A DNA stretch of 64,000 nucleotides from Roseovarius amoyensis (lineage in GTDB: Bacteria > Pseudomonadota > Alphaproteobacteria > Rhodobacterales > Rhodobacteraceae), in assembly GCF_003260265.1 (NCBI RefSeq), contig NZ_QITQ01000007.1, positions 107,247 through 171,246 of the forward strand. Reading direction: 5' to 3'. Both the position numbers and the translations under genes were made by a program. Shown in pieces: positions 48,671 to 58,356 of this stretch; position 1 is the first letter of the stretch, and each line of letters starts with the position of its first letter. Under the pieces are notes generated by a model. That model ran no database searches. It saw only the letters and a list, made by a program, of their open reading frames with translations, and was not told the DNA's origin.

Positions 48671-48891
48671 CTGCGGATCCCCCTGAACGCAGGCCCTTGC
48701 GCCCCATGCATCTCGCAGACCGTGCATCTGCCGGTGTCGGAAACCGCAGATTTGCAGCGTCGGCAGAAAACGGCGAAACCCCGGTCGATCATGGCCAGGG
48801 GCGTGCGGCAGAACGGGCAGCGCCCGGCGGCGGCGCGCGGCAGGGTCTCGTTGCAGTTCCCGCAATCTCTGCGGTCGTGGGTGGCGGTCAT
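48667..48891 (-). CDS. Small zinc-ribbon protein
   Basis: 74-residue protein with four Cys pairs (CGNC, CPFC, CRRC, CTVC) spaced as two zinc ribbons. It has no other domain and no known function. It overlaps the mscS start, so the two are probably translated together. ATG 48891 (MTATHDRRDCG) is preferred over the open frame to 48945. Confidence 0.7.
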   Translation of the reverse strand: MTATHDRRDCGNCNETLPRAAAGRCPFCRTPLAMIDRGFAVFCRRCKSAVSDTGRCTVCEMHGAQGPAFRGIRS

Positions 48892-49042
48892 GTCACTGGC
48901 TCCGGTCGGATATCGGGCACGGGGGTGGCGCCCCCTGCCCCGCAACTGCGCGCCCGGCGGACCCGCCTTCGCCCGTGATCACGTCACATCGATGGCAGGC
49001 CCTCCGGCGTGGCGCGGGGTTCTTGCGGCAAGGTCACGGGGG

Positions 49043-49483
49043 TCAGTCGCCTTCGGACGCGCCGGTTTGTTCGACCTTGATCACGGTCAGCATCCGGCGC
49101 TGGTTGTCGCGCGTGTCCCAATAGAACGATGCCCCCTCGGAGAGGCCCAGCAACGCCACGCCTATGGGCGTCATCACCGATACCCGCTGGCGCGCGATGT
49201 CGGCATCCTCGGGATAGACCAGTGTCACAGTCCGCTCTTGCCCGGTCGCGTCGTCACGATAGGTGACGCTGCTGCCGATGCCGATGGCGTTCGCCGGCAT
49301 CCTGGCGGCAGCTACGATGCGGGCGCGGCCGATTTCCTCAAGCAGCCGGTCGGCCAGCGCCGGGTTGCGATCCATCGCGCCCTCGGCGAGGGCTTCGATA
49401 TGGGTCAGGTCGTCGGCGCTGATGACGATGCGCGGTCTGCGGCCGGTCATTCTGGTGGCAGGCTTTTTCATCGGTGCAGTCAT
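49043..49483 (-). CDS. rnk: Nucleoside diphosphate kinase regulator (Rnk/GreA C-terminal type)
   Basis: 146-residue protein. The C-terminal FKBP-like GreA/GreB domain reads GSSVTYRDDATGQERTVTLV followed by MTPIGVALLGLSEGASFYW; the N-terminal part is a short coiled coil (LTHIEALAEGAM, ALADRLLEEIG). Rnk-type proteins bind RNA polymerase or modulate nucleotide pools. ATG 49483 has AAAGGA upstream. Confidence 0.85.
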   Translation of the reverse strand: MTAPMKKPATRMTGRRPRIVISADDLTHIEALAEGAMDRNPALADRLLEEIGRARIVAAARMPANAIGIGSSVTYRDDATGQERTVTLVYPEDADIARQRVSVMTPIGVALLGLSEGASFYWDTRDNQRRMLTVIKVEQTGASEGD

Positions 49484-50142
49484 GTCTTGCTGTCCTTTGT
49501 TCTTGGCCGTGAAAGCAGCCGGTCAGGCCGGCGGAGGGGGCGCTGGTCATGATCTCACGTACGGCAACGCTGGGTTGCTATCGTGGATCGGTAACCTGTG
49601 TCGTCTCGAAAGGGTGTTGGGAAAGTCGGGGCGCCCCGGGGGATCAGAAAGGCGCGTACGCGCCTATACCGCCCGGGGATACGGGCGGTTCAGCAGAAGA
49701 AATCGCGTATGATCCTCGTGCGCCAACATGCACCAGAGATAGGGTCGCGTGGTGCGTTCGTCAATCGTCGCTGCGATCCGGTTGTCGCCCACAGCATCCG
49801 GGCCAAGCCGTTTCGCGCCGAAAGGTCGCACCCATACGGCAGCCCTATTGCAAACAGGGGCACGAAGCACCAGATCGGGTGTATGACAACGCATGGCATT
49901 CATATGTGGGTCCCGCGCATTGCGGGAAATCTGCTGAACCGCCTCTGACCCCGGGCGGGGTCCGGTCGTTTTGGCCGTTCTCGCCACGGGGATCATTTCG
50001 ACTTTTCCGAACACACCTCTCAAGGGACGGCAGGCACCCGTCACCACTCACCCGCCAGCGTGGTCCATCCGGGACCAGCAGGCGGACAGGCTGAGTGGGT
50101 CACGGACCCGGTCCCGGCACTCTCATGAAAAGGAAGAATGGC
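49484..50142. other. Long intergenic region, no convincing gene
   Basis: About 660 bases between rnk and the DUF1127 gene. Open frames on both strands here lack recognised motifs and good ribosome-binding sites. Two adjacent hairpins (ggcgcgtacgcgcc at about 49648-49661 and accgcccggggatacgggcggt at about 49668-49689) form a compact structured block that could be a terminator, leader or small RNA. The rest is unassigned. Confidence 0.4.
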
Positions 50143-50454
50143 ATGCAACCGATCTTGTCACACCGAAACGGCCAGCGGCAGAGCCAGCTCAACCTGCGCG
50201 CCCTTGCCATGGAACCGCAGGCAGGAAGCGGCGTTTTCGGACAGTGGCTCAGGGCCGCGATCCGGCAACGGCAAAGGCGCAGGATGATCGCGGCGCTGCA
50301 GGCCCTGGACGACCGGACATTGCGCGATATCGGGCTTTATCGCGGTGACATACCGAGACTCGTGGCCGGGTTCAGTGACTGCGAACTCGGCATGCGCCCG
50401 CCAAGGCGAGCAGGCCGTCCCACGCAAGCGCCGACGGATCGGGTATCTGCGTAA
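50143..50454 (+). CDS. DUF1127 domain protein
   Basis: 103-residue protein whose middle part (RRMIAALQALDDRTLRDIGL followed by YRGDIPRLVAG) is the DUF1127 motif. DUF1127 proteins are small, abundant in alphaproteobacteria, and some affect sRNA turnover and phosphate or carbon metabolism. It is long for the family because of a variable N-terminus. ATG 50143 (MQPILSHRN) has AAGGAA upstream; 50125 is an alternative. Confidence 0.78.
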   Translation: MQPILSHRNGQRQSQLNLRALAMEPQAGSGVFGQWLRAAIRQRQRRRMIAALQALDDRTLRDIGLYRGDIPRLVAGFSDCELGMRPPRRAGRPTQAPTDRVSA

Positions 50455-50563
50455 ATCTGACTACCCAAGGCCATAGCCAGCGCGCCACCTGTGCCACGCC
50501 AGTGTGGCGCGCCATCAAGCGCACATACCGCCCTTTCGTATTCTTGAAAATGGAGCCCCGAAA

Positions 50564-50755
50564 ATGATGATCTGCAACGCAGATTTCGAAGAATTGTTTC
50601 CAGCGTTGTTCCGGCCCGCATCCGCACCTGCGTCCGCCGCGCGACAACCCGCACCCGACGCAAGCTGCATCGCACGATGGGAAGATGACGGCGGCCGCAT
50701 CGTGCCACCAGCACGGCTTGTTCTCGCCTATGCCTCCAGCACCGCGTCCCAATAG
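50564..50755 (+). CDS. Small hypothetical protein
   Basis: 63-residue open frame beginning MMICNADFEELFPALFRP with GGAG 8 bases upstream. It contains CIARWEDDGGRIVPPARL. No family is recognised. It overlaps the 3' end of the HNH gene on the other strand by 28 bases, so it is either a real small gene downstream of DUF1127 or a chance frame. Confidence 0.4.
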   Translation: MMICNADFEELFPALFRPASAPASAARQPAPDASCIARWEDDGGRIVPPARLVLAYASSTASQ

Positions 50756-51312
50756 AGGAAATCCATCCAGCTGTCATGCAGGTGGTTGGGCGGGAACTTG
50801 CGCCCCATGTTGCGCAGCTCCTCCGCCCCCGGCGCGCGGGGCGGGCGGCGCAGACTCATCCCCGCTTGGCGCACCGTCTTGGCGCCCTTGCGCAGGTTGC
50901 AGCGGCTGCAGGCGGCGACGACATTTTCCCAGCTGGTGATCCCGCCGCGCGCCCGCGGCACGACATGGTCAAAGGTCAGATCGCCCCGTGACCCACAATA
51001 CTGGCAGCGGAATTCGTCCCTCAGAAAAAGATTGAAGCGCGTGAATGCCACGCGCTTCTGGGGTTTTACATAATCTTTCAGGACGATCACGCTGGGAATG
51101 CGTATCTCGGTACTGGGGCTTCGGACCGTCTGTTCGTATTCGGCCACCACGTCGACCCTGTCGAGGAACACCGCCTTTATCGCGTCCTGCCAGGGCCAGA
51201 CCGACAGCGGATAGTAACAAAGCGGCCGGTAGTCTGCATTCAGGACCAGCGCCGGATGTTGTTTCAGCGCGGCAGGATCGCGCACGAACTCGGTTCTGAA
51301 ATCGCCGTCCAT
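50728..51312 (-). CDS. HNH endonuclease family protein
   Basis: 194-residue protein with a zinc-containing HNH fold: FRCQYCGSRGDLTFDHVVP and WENVVAACSRCNLRKG hold the cysteines and the His-Asn-His core. The N-terminal half (LVLNADYRPLCYYPLSVWPW) is typical of the widespread single-gene HNH family whose target is not established. Start ATG 51312 is preferred over TTG 51339. Confidence 0.88.
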   Translation of the reverse strand: MDGDFRTEFVRDPAALKQHPALVLNADYRPLCYYPLSVWPWQDAIKAVFLDRVDVVAEYEQTVRSPSTEIRIPSVIVLKDYVKPQKRVAFTRFNLFLRDEFRCQYCGSRGDLTFDHVVPRARGGITSWENVVAACSRCNLRKGAKTVRQAGMSLRRPPRAPGAEELRNMGRKFPPNHLHDSWMDFLYWDAVLEA

Positions 51313-51537
51313 CGCGTAAAGAAACCCCTGTCCGGTCAACCAATGTCATCGGCCCGGGGCGGAGCGAACCGCCCCTTTCTGCCGCTCACTATATATCGTG
51401 TTGAAGCGCTGACAAGTCCTACAAGTAGTGGAATTCCCAAGCCTGCAACCATCAGGCTGCGCAATCCCAAAAGGCGCCCGCCCCGCCGGCCCCGAAACGG
51501 ACTTTCGATGCGCCCGTCGGACAGATAGGATTGCCCC

Positions 51538-51978
51538 ATGACAATCGCAGAGAACCTGCCCGACGCGCCGCCCATCGGGGGCATCATAGAGGCGGCGCTT
51601 TACGCCCGTGACCTGGACGCTGCCGCTGCGTTTTATGGCGGCGTGATGGGGCTGAAAGAGGTGACGCGCGTCGAGGGGCGCCACATCTTTTTCCGCGTCG
51701 GACGGGCGATCCTGCTGATATTCAACCCCGACGCAACGGTGCAGGGTTCATCCAACCCCCGCCTGCCGGTGCCAGCCCACGGCGCCCACGGCCCCGGCCA
51801 CCTGTGTTTTGCCGCCAGCCGCGAGGAAATCGAGCAGTGGCGCACGCGGCTGCAGGCAGCCGGTTATCCGATCGAGGCCGATTTCGACTGGCCGAACGGC
51901 GCGAGGTCGCTCTATTTCCGCGACCCGGCGGGCAACTCGGTCGAGATCGCCGAGCCCCGGCTTTGGTTCGAGGCGTAG
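51538..51978 (+). CDS. VOC family protein (glyoxalase-like)
   Basis: 146-residue metal-binding fold of two beta-alpha-beta-beta-beta modules: IIEAALYARDLDAAAAFYGGV at the start and SLYFRDPAGNSVEIAEPRLW at the end. His and Glu residues in EGRHIFFRVG, GHLCFA and VEIAEP fit the metal site. The substrate cannot be assigned. It lies beside the cox cluster on the opposite strand. Confidence 0.85.
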   Translation: MTIAENLPDAPPIGGIIEAALYARDLDAAAAFYGGVMGLKEVTRVEGRHIFFRVGRAILLIFNPDATVQGSSNPRLPVPAHGAHGPGHLCFAASREEIEQWRTRLQAAGYPIEADFDWPNGARSLYFRDPAGNSVEIAEPRLWFEA

Positions 51979-52081
51979 CCTAGGGGCGCTGCCCCTCGCC
52001 CCGGAATATTTCCCGAACAGAAGAAGGGCCGGAGACAGCACCCTGCCCCCGGCCCAATCGATCTGTCGGTTGCGGCCCGCG

Positions 52082-52864
52082 TCAGCCGGCGGCGGCCACG
52101 GCGCGACGCGTCATCACGCCGACCAGATGTGCGCGATAGTCGCCCGAGCCATGGACATCGGCGATCATGCCGGCGCCATCGAGCGTCAGCCCCGATACCG
52201 CGTCGGCGGAGAAGTTCGCCAAAAGCGCCTTTTCCGCCTCGGTCCAGCGGAACACGCCCTCGTTCGACGCGCCGGTGACGGCCACGCGCACGCCATCGGC
52301 ATATTGGGCGACAAAGGCCCCCACCAGCGCAAAGCGCGATGCGGGTTGTTCGAACTTGGCGTATGCCGCGCGCTGGGGCACCGGAAAGCGAACTTCGGTG
52401 ATGATCTCACCCTCGTCCAGCGCGGTATCGAACATGCCGGTGAAATAGTCGTCGGCCGCGATCTCGCGCTTGTTGGTGACGATGGTCGCGCCCGACCCCA
52501 GCGCGGCGGCGGGATAGCACGCCGAGGGGTCGTTGTTGGCCAGGCTGCCGCCGATGGTACCGCGATTGCGCACCGCCGGGTCACCGATATTGGCTGCCAG
52601 ATGCGCCAGCACCGGGTAGTGATCCTGCGCTGCTACCTGCGCATGCGGCGTGGCCGCACCGATGCTGAGGTTGCCGCCATCGACCCGGATGCCCTGCAGT
52701 TCGGAGATGCCGGTCAGGCTGACCAGCTTTCCAGGGCTCGCCAGACGCTGCTTGAGCGTCGGGATCAGGGTCTGCCCGCCCGAAAGCGGCTGCGCCTCGC
52801 CATCCGAGAGCGCGGCAACCGCGTCGGCGAGGGTGGAGGGGCGCTCGAATTCAAATGCATACAT
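52082..52864 (-). CDS. coxM: CoxM-type FAD subunit of a molybdenum hydroxylase
   Basis: 260-residue FAD-binding subunit. It shows LSGGQTLIPTLKQRLASPG and TIGGSLANNDPSACYPAAAL, the flavin-binding loops of the CO dehydrogenase/xanthine dehydrogenase medium chain. It passes electrons from the molybdenum subunit CoxL through CoxS to acceptors. AAGGAGG lies before ATG 52864. It is the last gene of the leftward cluster, 13 bases after coxL. Confidence 0.92.
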   Translation of the reverse strand: MYAFEFERPSTLADAVAALSDGEAQPLSGGQTLIPTLKQRLASPGKLVSLTGISELQGIRVDGGNLSIGAATPHAQVAAQDHYPVLAHLAANIGDPAVRNRGTIGGSLANNDPSACYPAAALGSGATIVTNKREIAADDYFTGMFDTALDEGEIITEVRFPVPQRAAYAKFEQPASRFALVGAFVAQYADGVRVAVTGASNEGVFRWTEAEKALLANFSADAVSGLTLDGAGMIADVHGSGDYRAHLVGVMTRRAVAAAG

Positions 52865-52877
52865 CGTTTCTTCCTCC

Positions 52878-55241
52878 TTATCCCTGCATCGCCTGCCAGA
52901 CCCGCGAGGGCGAGACAGGCATGTCGATGTGATCCACCTTGTATCCACCGGACTGGAGCGCATCGATCACCGCGTTGACCACAGACGGTGGCGAGCCGAT
53001 GGCGCCGGCCTCGCCGCAGCCCTTCACGCCAAGCGGGTTGTGCGTGCAGGGCGTCTGGCAGGAATGGTCGACCGTGTAGAACGGCAGGTCGTCGGCGCGC
53101 GGCATGGCGTAATCCATGTAGGAGCCGGTCACCAACTGGCCGTCTTCGTCATAGACGCAATGTTCCAGCAGCGCCTGACCGATCCCCTGGGCGATGCCGC
53201 CGTGCACCTGGCCGTCGACGATCATCGGGTTGACGATGTTGCCGAAATCATCCGCCGCCGAGAACCGTTCGATGGTGACCTTACCGGTTTCGGGGTCGAT
53301 CTCGACCTCGCAGGCATAGGCGCCGGACGGGTAGGTAAAGTTGGACGGATCGTAGAACGCCGTTTCCTCCAGCCCCGGCTCGATCTCTTCGAGCGGATAG
53401 TTGTGGGGCACATAGGCCGCAAGCGTCACGTCACCCCAGGCAACCGACTTGTCGGTGCCCGCGACCGAGAACTGGCCGTCCTTCAGCACGATGTCGGCCT
53501 CGCTGGCCTCCATCAGGTGGGCGGCGATCTTGCGCGCCTTGTTGATGATCTTTTCGGTGGCGCGCACCATTGCCGATCCGCCAACCGCCAGGCTGCGCGA
53601 GCCATAGGTGCCCATGCCCATCGGCACCCTGGCGGTGTCGCCATGCACGATCTCGACCATGTTGGCGTCGATCCCGATCATCTCGGCCACGACCTGGGCA
53701 AAGCTGGTCTCGTGCCCCTGCCCGTGGCTGTGCGAGCCGGTCATCACCGTGATCCCGCCGGTGGCGTTCACCCGCACGGTGGCGCTTTCATATAGCCCCG
53801 CCCGCGCGCCAAGCTGGCCCACCAGCGACGAGGGCGCGATGCCGCAGGCCTCGATATAGCAGTTGACGCCGAAGCCGCGCAGCTTGCCGCGCTTTTCGCT
53901 TTCGGCGCGGCGAGCGGCAAAGCTCTTGATGTCGGCGATCTCTTCCAGCTTGTCCATCGTCGCGACATAGTCGCCGGTGTCGTATTCCACCGCCACGGGC
54001 GTGGCATAGGGAAATTCGGTGATGAAGTTCTGCCGCCTCAGCGCGATCGGGTCGACACCCAGTTCACGCGCCGCCTTGTCGATCACCCGCTCAATCTGAT
54101 AGCTCGCCTCGGGCCGGCCGGCGCCGCGATAGGCATCGACCGCGACGGTGTTGGTAAAGACCGCCTTGACGTTGACGTAGATGTTGGGGGTCTTGTAGTT
54201 CCCGGCCATCAGCGTGCCGTGCAGATAGGTCGGCACCGAGGGCGCGAAGGTCGACAGATACGCCCCCATGTTGGCCAGCGTATGAGTGCGGATGGCGACG
54301 AAGTTGTTGTCCTTGTCCAGCGCCAGCTCGATCTTTGTGACGTGGTCACGCCCATGAGCGTCAGAGATGAACGCCTCGGACCGGCTGGCCGTCCACTTGA
54401 CGGGGCGGTTCAGCGCCTTGGCGGCGAACGTCACGAAGGCCTCTTCGGCGTAGTGAAAGATTTTCGACCCGAAACCGCCGCCCACGTCAGGGGCGACCAC
54501 GCGCAGCTTGTGCTCGGGGATGCCCAGAACAAAGGCGCCCATCAGCAGGCGGATGACATGCGGGTTCTGCGAAGTGGTATAAAGCGTGCTGTCGTCGCTG
54601 GCGCGGTTGTAGTCGCCCACCGCGACGCGCGGTTCCATCGGGTTGGCGACAAGGCGCTGGTTCACCAGCTCCAGCGTGGTGACATGGGCCGCGCCCTTTA
54701 TCGCCGCGTCCACGGAATCGCGGTTATCCTCTACAAAGCCCCAGTCGTAGCAGAGGTTCGAGGTCAGATCGTCATGGACCTTGGTTGCACCGTCCTCGAG
54801 CGCCGCCTTCATGTCGACGACCGCCGGCAGTTCCTCGATCTCGACCGCGATCGCCTCGGCGGCGTCGCGGGCCTGTTCGCGCGTCTCGGCCACCACAGCG
54901 GCGATCGGATCGCCGACATGGCGCACCTTGCCCTGCGCCAGGACCGGGTGTGCGGGCTCTTGCATCGGCGCACCGAAGCGGTCGGTGACCTGCCAGCCGC
55001 AGGGGATGCCGCCCACGCCCTCGAAATCGGCGCCGGTGAAGATGCGGACGACGCCCGGCATGCCCTCGGCCACACCGGTGTCGATGGCGGTGATGCGCCC
55101 GTGCGCCACGTCAGAGCGCAGGAAATGCACATAGGCCTGACCGCGCATGTTGATGTCGTCGGTATAGTTGCCGGTTCCGGTCAGGAACCGGACATCCTCG
55201 CGTCGCTTGGTTGCGGCGCCGATGCCTCCGTCCATGGGCAT
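52878..55241 (-). CDS. coxL: Form II CoxL-type molybdenum hydroxylase large subunit
   Basis: 787-residue molybdopterin cytosine dinucleotide subunit of the xanthine dehydrogenase/CO dehydrogenase family. The active-site loop reads [20 protein letters not shown], i.e. AYRGAGR, the form II signature, rather than the AYxCSFR of true (form I) CO dehydrogenase. So CO oxidation cannot be assumed; many form II enzymes act on other substrates. GGGAGG lies 6 bases before ATG 55241. Confidence 0.93.
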   Translation of the reverse strand: MPMDGGIGAATKRREDVRFLTGTGNYTDDINMRGQAYVHFLRSDVAHGRITAIDTGVAEGMPGVVRIFTGADFEGVGGIPCGWQVTDRFGAPMQEPAHPVLAQGKVRHVGDPIAAVVAETREQARDAAEAIAVEIEELPAVVDMKAALEDGATKVHDDLTSNLCYDWGFVEDNRDSVDAAIKGAAHVTTLELVNQRLVANPMEPRVAVGDYNRASDDSTLYTTSQNPHVIRLLMGAFVLGIPEHKLRVVAPDVGGGFGSKIFHYAEEAFVTFAAKALNRPVKWTASRSEAFISDAHGRDHVTKIELALDKDNNFVAIRTHTLANMGAYLSTFAPSVPTYLHGTLMAGNYKTPNIYVNVKAVFTNTVAVDAYRGAGRPEASYQIERVIDKAARELGVDPIALRRQNFITEFPYATPVAVEYDTGDYVATMDKLEEIADIKSFAARRAESEKRGKLRGFGVNCYIEACGIAPSSLVGQLGARAGLYESATVRVNATGGITVMTGSHSHGQGHETSFAQVVAEMIGIDANMVEIVHGDTARVPMGMGTYGSRSLAVGGSAMVRATEKIINKARKIAAHLMEASEADIVLKDGQFSVAGTDKSVAWGDVTLAAYVPHNYPLEEIEPGLEETAFYDPSNFTYPSGAYACEVEIDPETGKVTIERFSAADDFGNIVNPMIVDGQVHGGIAQGIGQALLEHCVYDEDGQLVTGSYMDYAMPRADDLPFYTVDHSCQTPCTHNPLGVKGCGEAGAIGSPPSVVNAVIDALQSGGYKVDHIDMPVSPSRVWQAMQG

Positions 55242-55318
55242 GACTTTCCTCCCTTGATCATCTCCGAGGGGGCGAGCATGCGCCCCCGTCCTACCCTGTC
55301 AGTTCGCCGTCTCCGGCC

Positions 55319-55687
55319 TCATTGATCCCACATCATCCTGATTTCATCGACGGTGTAGTCGCGGTTGCTTTCGGTCCCCTCGCTGTGAACGACGAGGAAC
55401 GCATCGACGACGCCGTTGACGATCGGGCACATGATCACCACGTCCTGGTCGCCGGGGCGCAGATCCCAGCCATAGACGACCCAGTTGGCGCGGGTGACCT
55501 TGCCGCTGCCGTTCTGGTTCTTGTAGCGGAACAGGACGTATTCGGCCTTGCTCATGCAGGTTTCGCGGTCATGGGTCAGCCCCAGTTCAACGGTGTCATA
55601 GCTTTCGGCCTGTGCCATCCCCGTGGCTGCGGCCAGAAAACCCAGCCCTGCAAAAAGTCGAATCGTCTTTCCGCTCATGTCGATCAT
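55319..55687 (-). CDS. Exported hypothetical protein between coxL and coxS
   Basis: 122-residue protein with an N-terminal signal (IRLFAGLGFLAAATGMAQA) and a small mature domain (SYDTVELGLTHDRETCMSKA, DVVIMCPIVNGVVDAFLVVH) with two cysteines that could pair. No family is recognised. It sits inside the cox cluster, 77 bases upstream of coxL and 27 bases downstream of coxS, so co-expression is likely. ATG 55687 has AAGGGG 8 bases upstream. Confidence 0.7.
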   Translation of the reverse strand: MIDMSGKTIRLFAGLGFLAAATGMAQAESYDTVELGLTHDRETCMSKAEYVLFRYKNQNGSGKVTRANWVVYGWDLRPGDQDVVIMCPIVNGVVDAFLVVHSEGTESNRDYTVDEIRMMWDQ

Positions 55688-55714
55688 TCAGAAATCCCCT
55701 TACTAAAGCTGTTT

Positions 55715-56200
<486 letters not shown>

Positions 56201-56281
56201 TGGCTCCTCCCAATTATCGAATTGTGTGGTTTGGCTGTCCTAACTTAAGCACGCTCCCGCCCGGTTGAGAACCCGGAACTT

Positions 56282-57292
56282 TCAGACAACTTCGTGACGG
56301 CCGCCGCCACCACGCTGACGGGGTTGCGGCCGGGTCGGTATTTCCTTGAGCAACCCGCCGACACCCCAACCAGCGATATCGGACGACCGCACCGCCAGCC
56401 CGCAGGCCACCCGCGACAGCACCCAATCCGCCCCGTGCAACACCGGCGAGCGCGCGCTGCCCGGCAGGCCGATCACCGGTTTGCGCCCCAGTTCCCCCAC
56501 GAACAGCAGGTTGCCGGGGTCGACCGGCATGCCGAAACGTTCGATCCTCCCGCCGGCACGGATCAGCGCGGCAGGCGCGGTGTCGGCCGGGTCCGAGGTG
56601 GCCGAGCCGGTGAGAATCAACACCATCTCGCCCGTGGCCGAGGCAATCGCCGCAGCAAGCGCCGTCTCGTCATGATCCACCCGCAGGGTCTGGGCCAGCT
56701 GTATGTTCAGACCCGAAAGCCGCGCCTCGATCGCGTCGACACCTTTCAGCCCCGGCCCGCCGGGAATGTCGGTGACGATCAGCGAAGCGGTCTCATAAAC
56801 CGGCCGTGCCAGCCGAATCGCGCCATGCGCGGCCTGCGCCGCCCGCGCCACCGCATCAGAGGCAACGCCATAGGCGATGATCTTGACGGTGGCGACCATG
56901 CCGCGCGCGTGCATCTGGTGAAAGGGCGGTACTGTCGCCACGGTGATCATCGGATCGACGGCGTTGGCGGCGTCGATCCTTGCCGCCTCGATCAGCGCGA
57001 CGCCCGGCCCCTCGGCCAGCAGGTTGACCCGCCCGGTAAATGGCGCGCCCGGTCGCAGCCCCTCGGCCCCGGCATGCAGCGCCGTCGCCACCGCCACGGC
57101 GGCGGCGTTTTCGTCCATGTCGCCGGGGTCGAGACGGGCGACGCAGACCTCACCCATCCCGGCGGTGGCAAGCGCGGCAATGTCCTGATCGCTCAGGACA
57201 TGGCCCTTTCTCAGCCGTCCGTCGGGCAGGCGCACCGAATGCGCCAGGATCGCCCCCGCCGCGCCGGCCACGGGGATGGTGCCGAACCTCAT
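56282..57292 (-). CDS. Molybdopterin-binding protein (MoeA-like), cox maturation
   Basis: 336-residue protein with a C-terminal MoaB/MoeA-type molybdopterin-binding fold (VYETASLIVTDIPGGPGLKG, MVLILTGSATSDPADTAPAA, RKPVIGLPGSARSP). It probably handles the cytosine dinucleotide form of the cofactor for CoxL. Its ATG 57292 overlaps the xdhC stop (ATGA). The longer frame to 57487 is antisense-like and not used. Confidence 0.82.
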   Translation of the reverse strand: MRFGTIPVAGAAGAILAHSVRLPDGRLRKGHVLSDQDIAALATAGMGEVCVARLDPGDMDENAAAVAVATALHAGAEGLRPGAPFTGRVNLLAEGPGVALIEAARIDAANAVDPMITVATVPPFHQMHARGMVATVKIIAYGVASDAVARAAQAAHGAIRLARPVYETASLIVTDIPGGPGLKGVDAIEARLSGLNIQLAQTLRVDHDETALAAAIASATGEMVLILTGSATSDPADTAPAALIRAGGRIERFGMPVDPGNLLFVGELGRKPVIGLPGSARSPVLHGADWVLSRVACGLAVRSSDIAGWGVGGLLKEIPTRPQPRQRGGGGRHEVV

Positions 57293-58254
57293 GCCCCGCG
57301 CCTCAGAACCCGCAGCATCTCGGCCAGGATCGAGACCGCGATCTCGGCCGGGCCGGCAGAACCGATGTCCAGCCCGATGGGGGCGTGAATGCGCGCGATC
57401 TGCGCCTCGGTCATCCCGCGCGAGACCAGCCTTTCGACCCGCTTGCCGTGGGTGCGGGTCGAGCCCAGCGCGCCGATATAGAAACACTCGGACGCCAGCG
57501 CCACCTCCAGCGCCGGGTCGTCCAGCTTGGGGTCGTGCGTCAGCAGCACCACCGCGGTGCGGGTATCCACGCCCACCTTGCGCAACGCCTCGTCGGGCCA
57601 GTCATGCAACAGCCGCTCGCCCGGGAACCTGTCGGGGCTGGCAAAGCTATCGCGCGGGTCGACAACGATCGGGTCGAACCCCGCGATGCGCGCCATCGGC
57701 ACCAGCGCCTGGGCGATATGCACCGCCCCCACCACGACCAGCCGCAGCGGCGGGTTGTGAATGGCGACAAAGGTCTGCCCGTCGTCTTCGAACCCGGAGC
57801 GGTCCATGCGAAAGCGTTCGACGTATTCCTCGCGCACCAGCCGGCGGTTGACGTCCACCCCGGTAACATAGGCGATGGGTTCGCGGGCGGCGCGGGCGGC
57901 GACCAGATCCTGCAGCACGGCTTCGGGCATGACCGAGCCCACAGGTTCGACCAGCACGCGGATGGTGCCGCCGCAGGCCAGCCCCACGGCAAAGGCATCG
58001 CCGTCGCTGACGCCGTATTCCAGCATGACCGGCTTGCCCGCCTCGATCGCGTCAAGCGCCTCGGCCACCACCGCCCCCTCGACGCAGCCGCCCGAGACCG
58101 AGCCGGCGATCTCTCCCTCGCCGGAAATCGCCAGCTGGCTGCCCACCCGGCGCGGGGCGCTGCCCCAGGTCTGCACCACCGTCGCCAGTGCGGCCCCCTT
58201 TCCGGCGCGATGCCAGGCCAGCGCGATTTCGGGAATGTCGTCAAACCGGTCCAT
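57289..58254 (-). CDS. XdhC/CoxI family maturation protein
   Basis: 321-residue cofactor-maturation protein. The N-terminal XdhC part reads ALATVVQTWGSAPRRVGSQL and GSVSGGCVEGAVVAEALDAI, and the C-terminal Rossmann part LVVVGAVHIAQALVPMARIA. XdhC proteins bind molybdenum cofactor, add the sulfido ligand and insert it into the hydroxylase. AGGAG lies before ATG 58254. Confidence 0.92.
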   Translation of the reverse strand: MDRFDDIPEIALAWHRAGKGAALATVVQTWGSAPRRVGSQLAISGEGEIAGSVSGGCVEGAVVAEALDAIEAGKPVMLEYGVSDGDAFAVGLACGGTIRVLVEPVGSVMPEAVLQDLVAARAAREPIAYVTGVDVNRRLVREEYVERFRMDRSGFEDDGQTFVAIHNPPLRLVVVGAVHIAQALVPMARIAGFDPIVVDPRDSFASPDRFPGERLLHDWPDEALRKVGVDTRTAVVLLTHDPKLDDPALEVALASECFYIGALGSTRTHGKRVERLVSRGMTEAQIARIHAPIGLDIGSAGPAEIAVSILAEMLRVLRRGA

Positions 58255-58356
58255 GATCTGTCTCCTGGCGCGCATATTGGGGCGCGCTGCGGGTGGTTTC
58301 AAACACGAATGTCGCGCACCATCCCCCCATTCACCTAGGCCGCTGCGACAGGTGCC

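Noticed and set aside
49549..50094. Protein genes in the rnk-DUF1127 gap
   Set aside because: Frames on both strands overlap one another, have no family motifs, and lack good ribosome-binding sites.
52082..55241. True (form I) carbon monoxide dehydrogenase
   Set aside because: The active-site loop reads AYRGAGR, not the AYxCSFR of form I CoxL.
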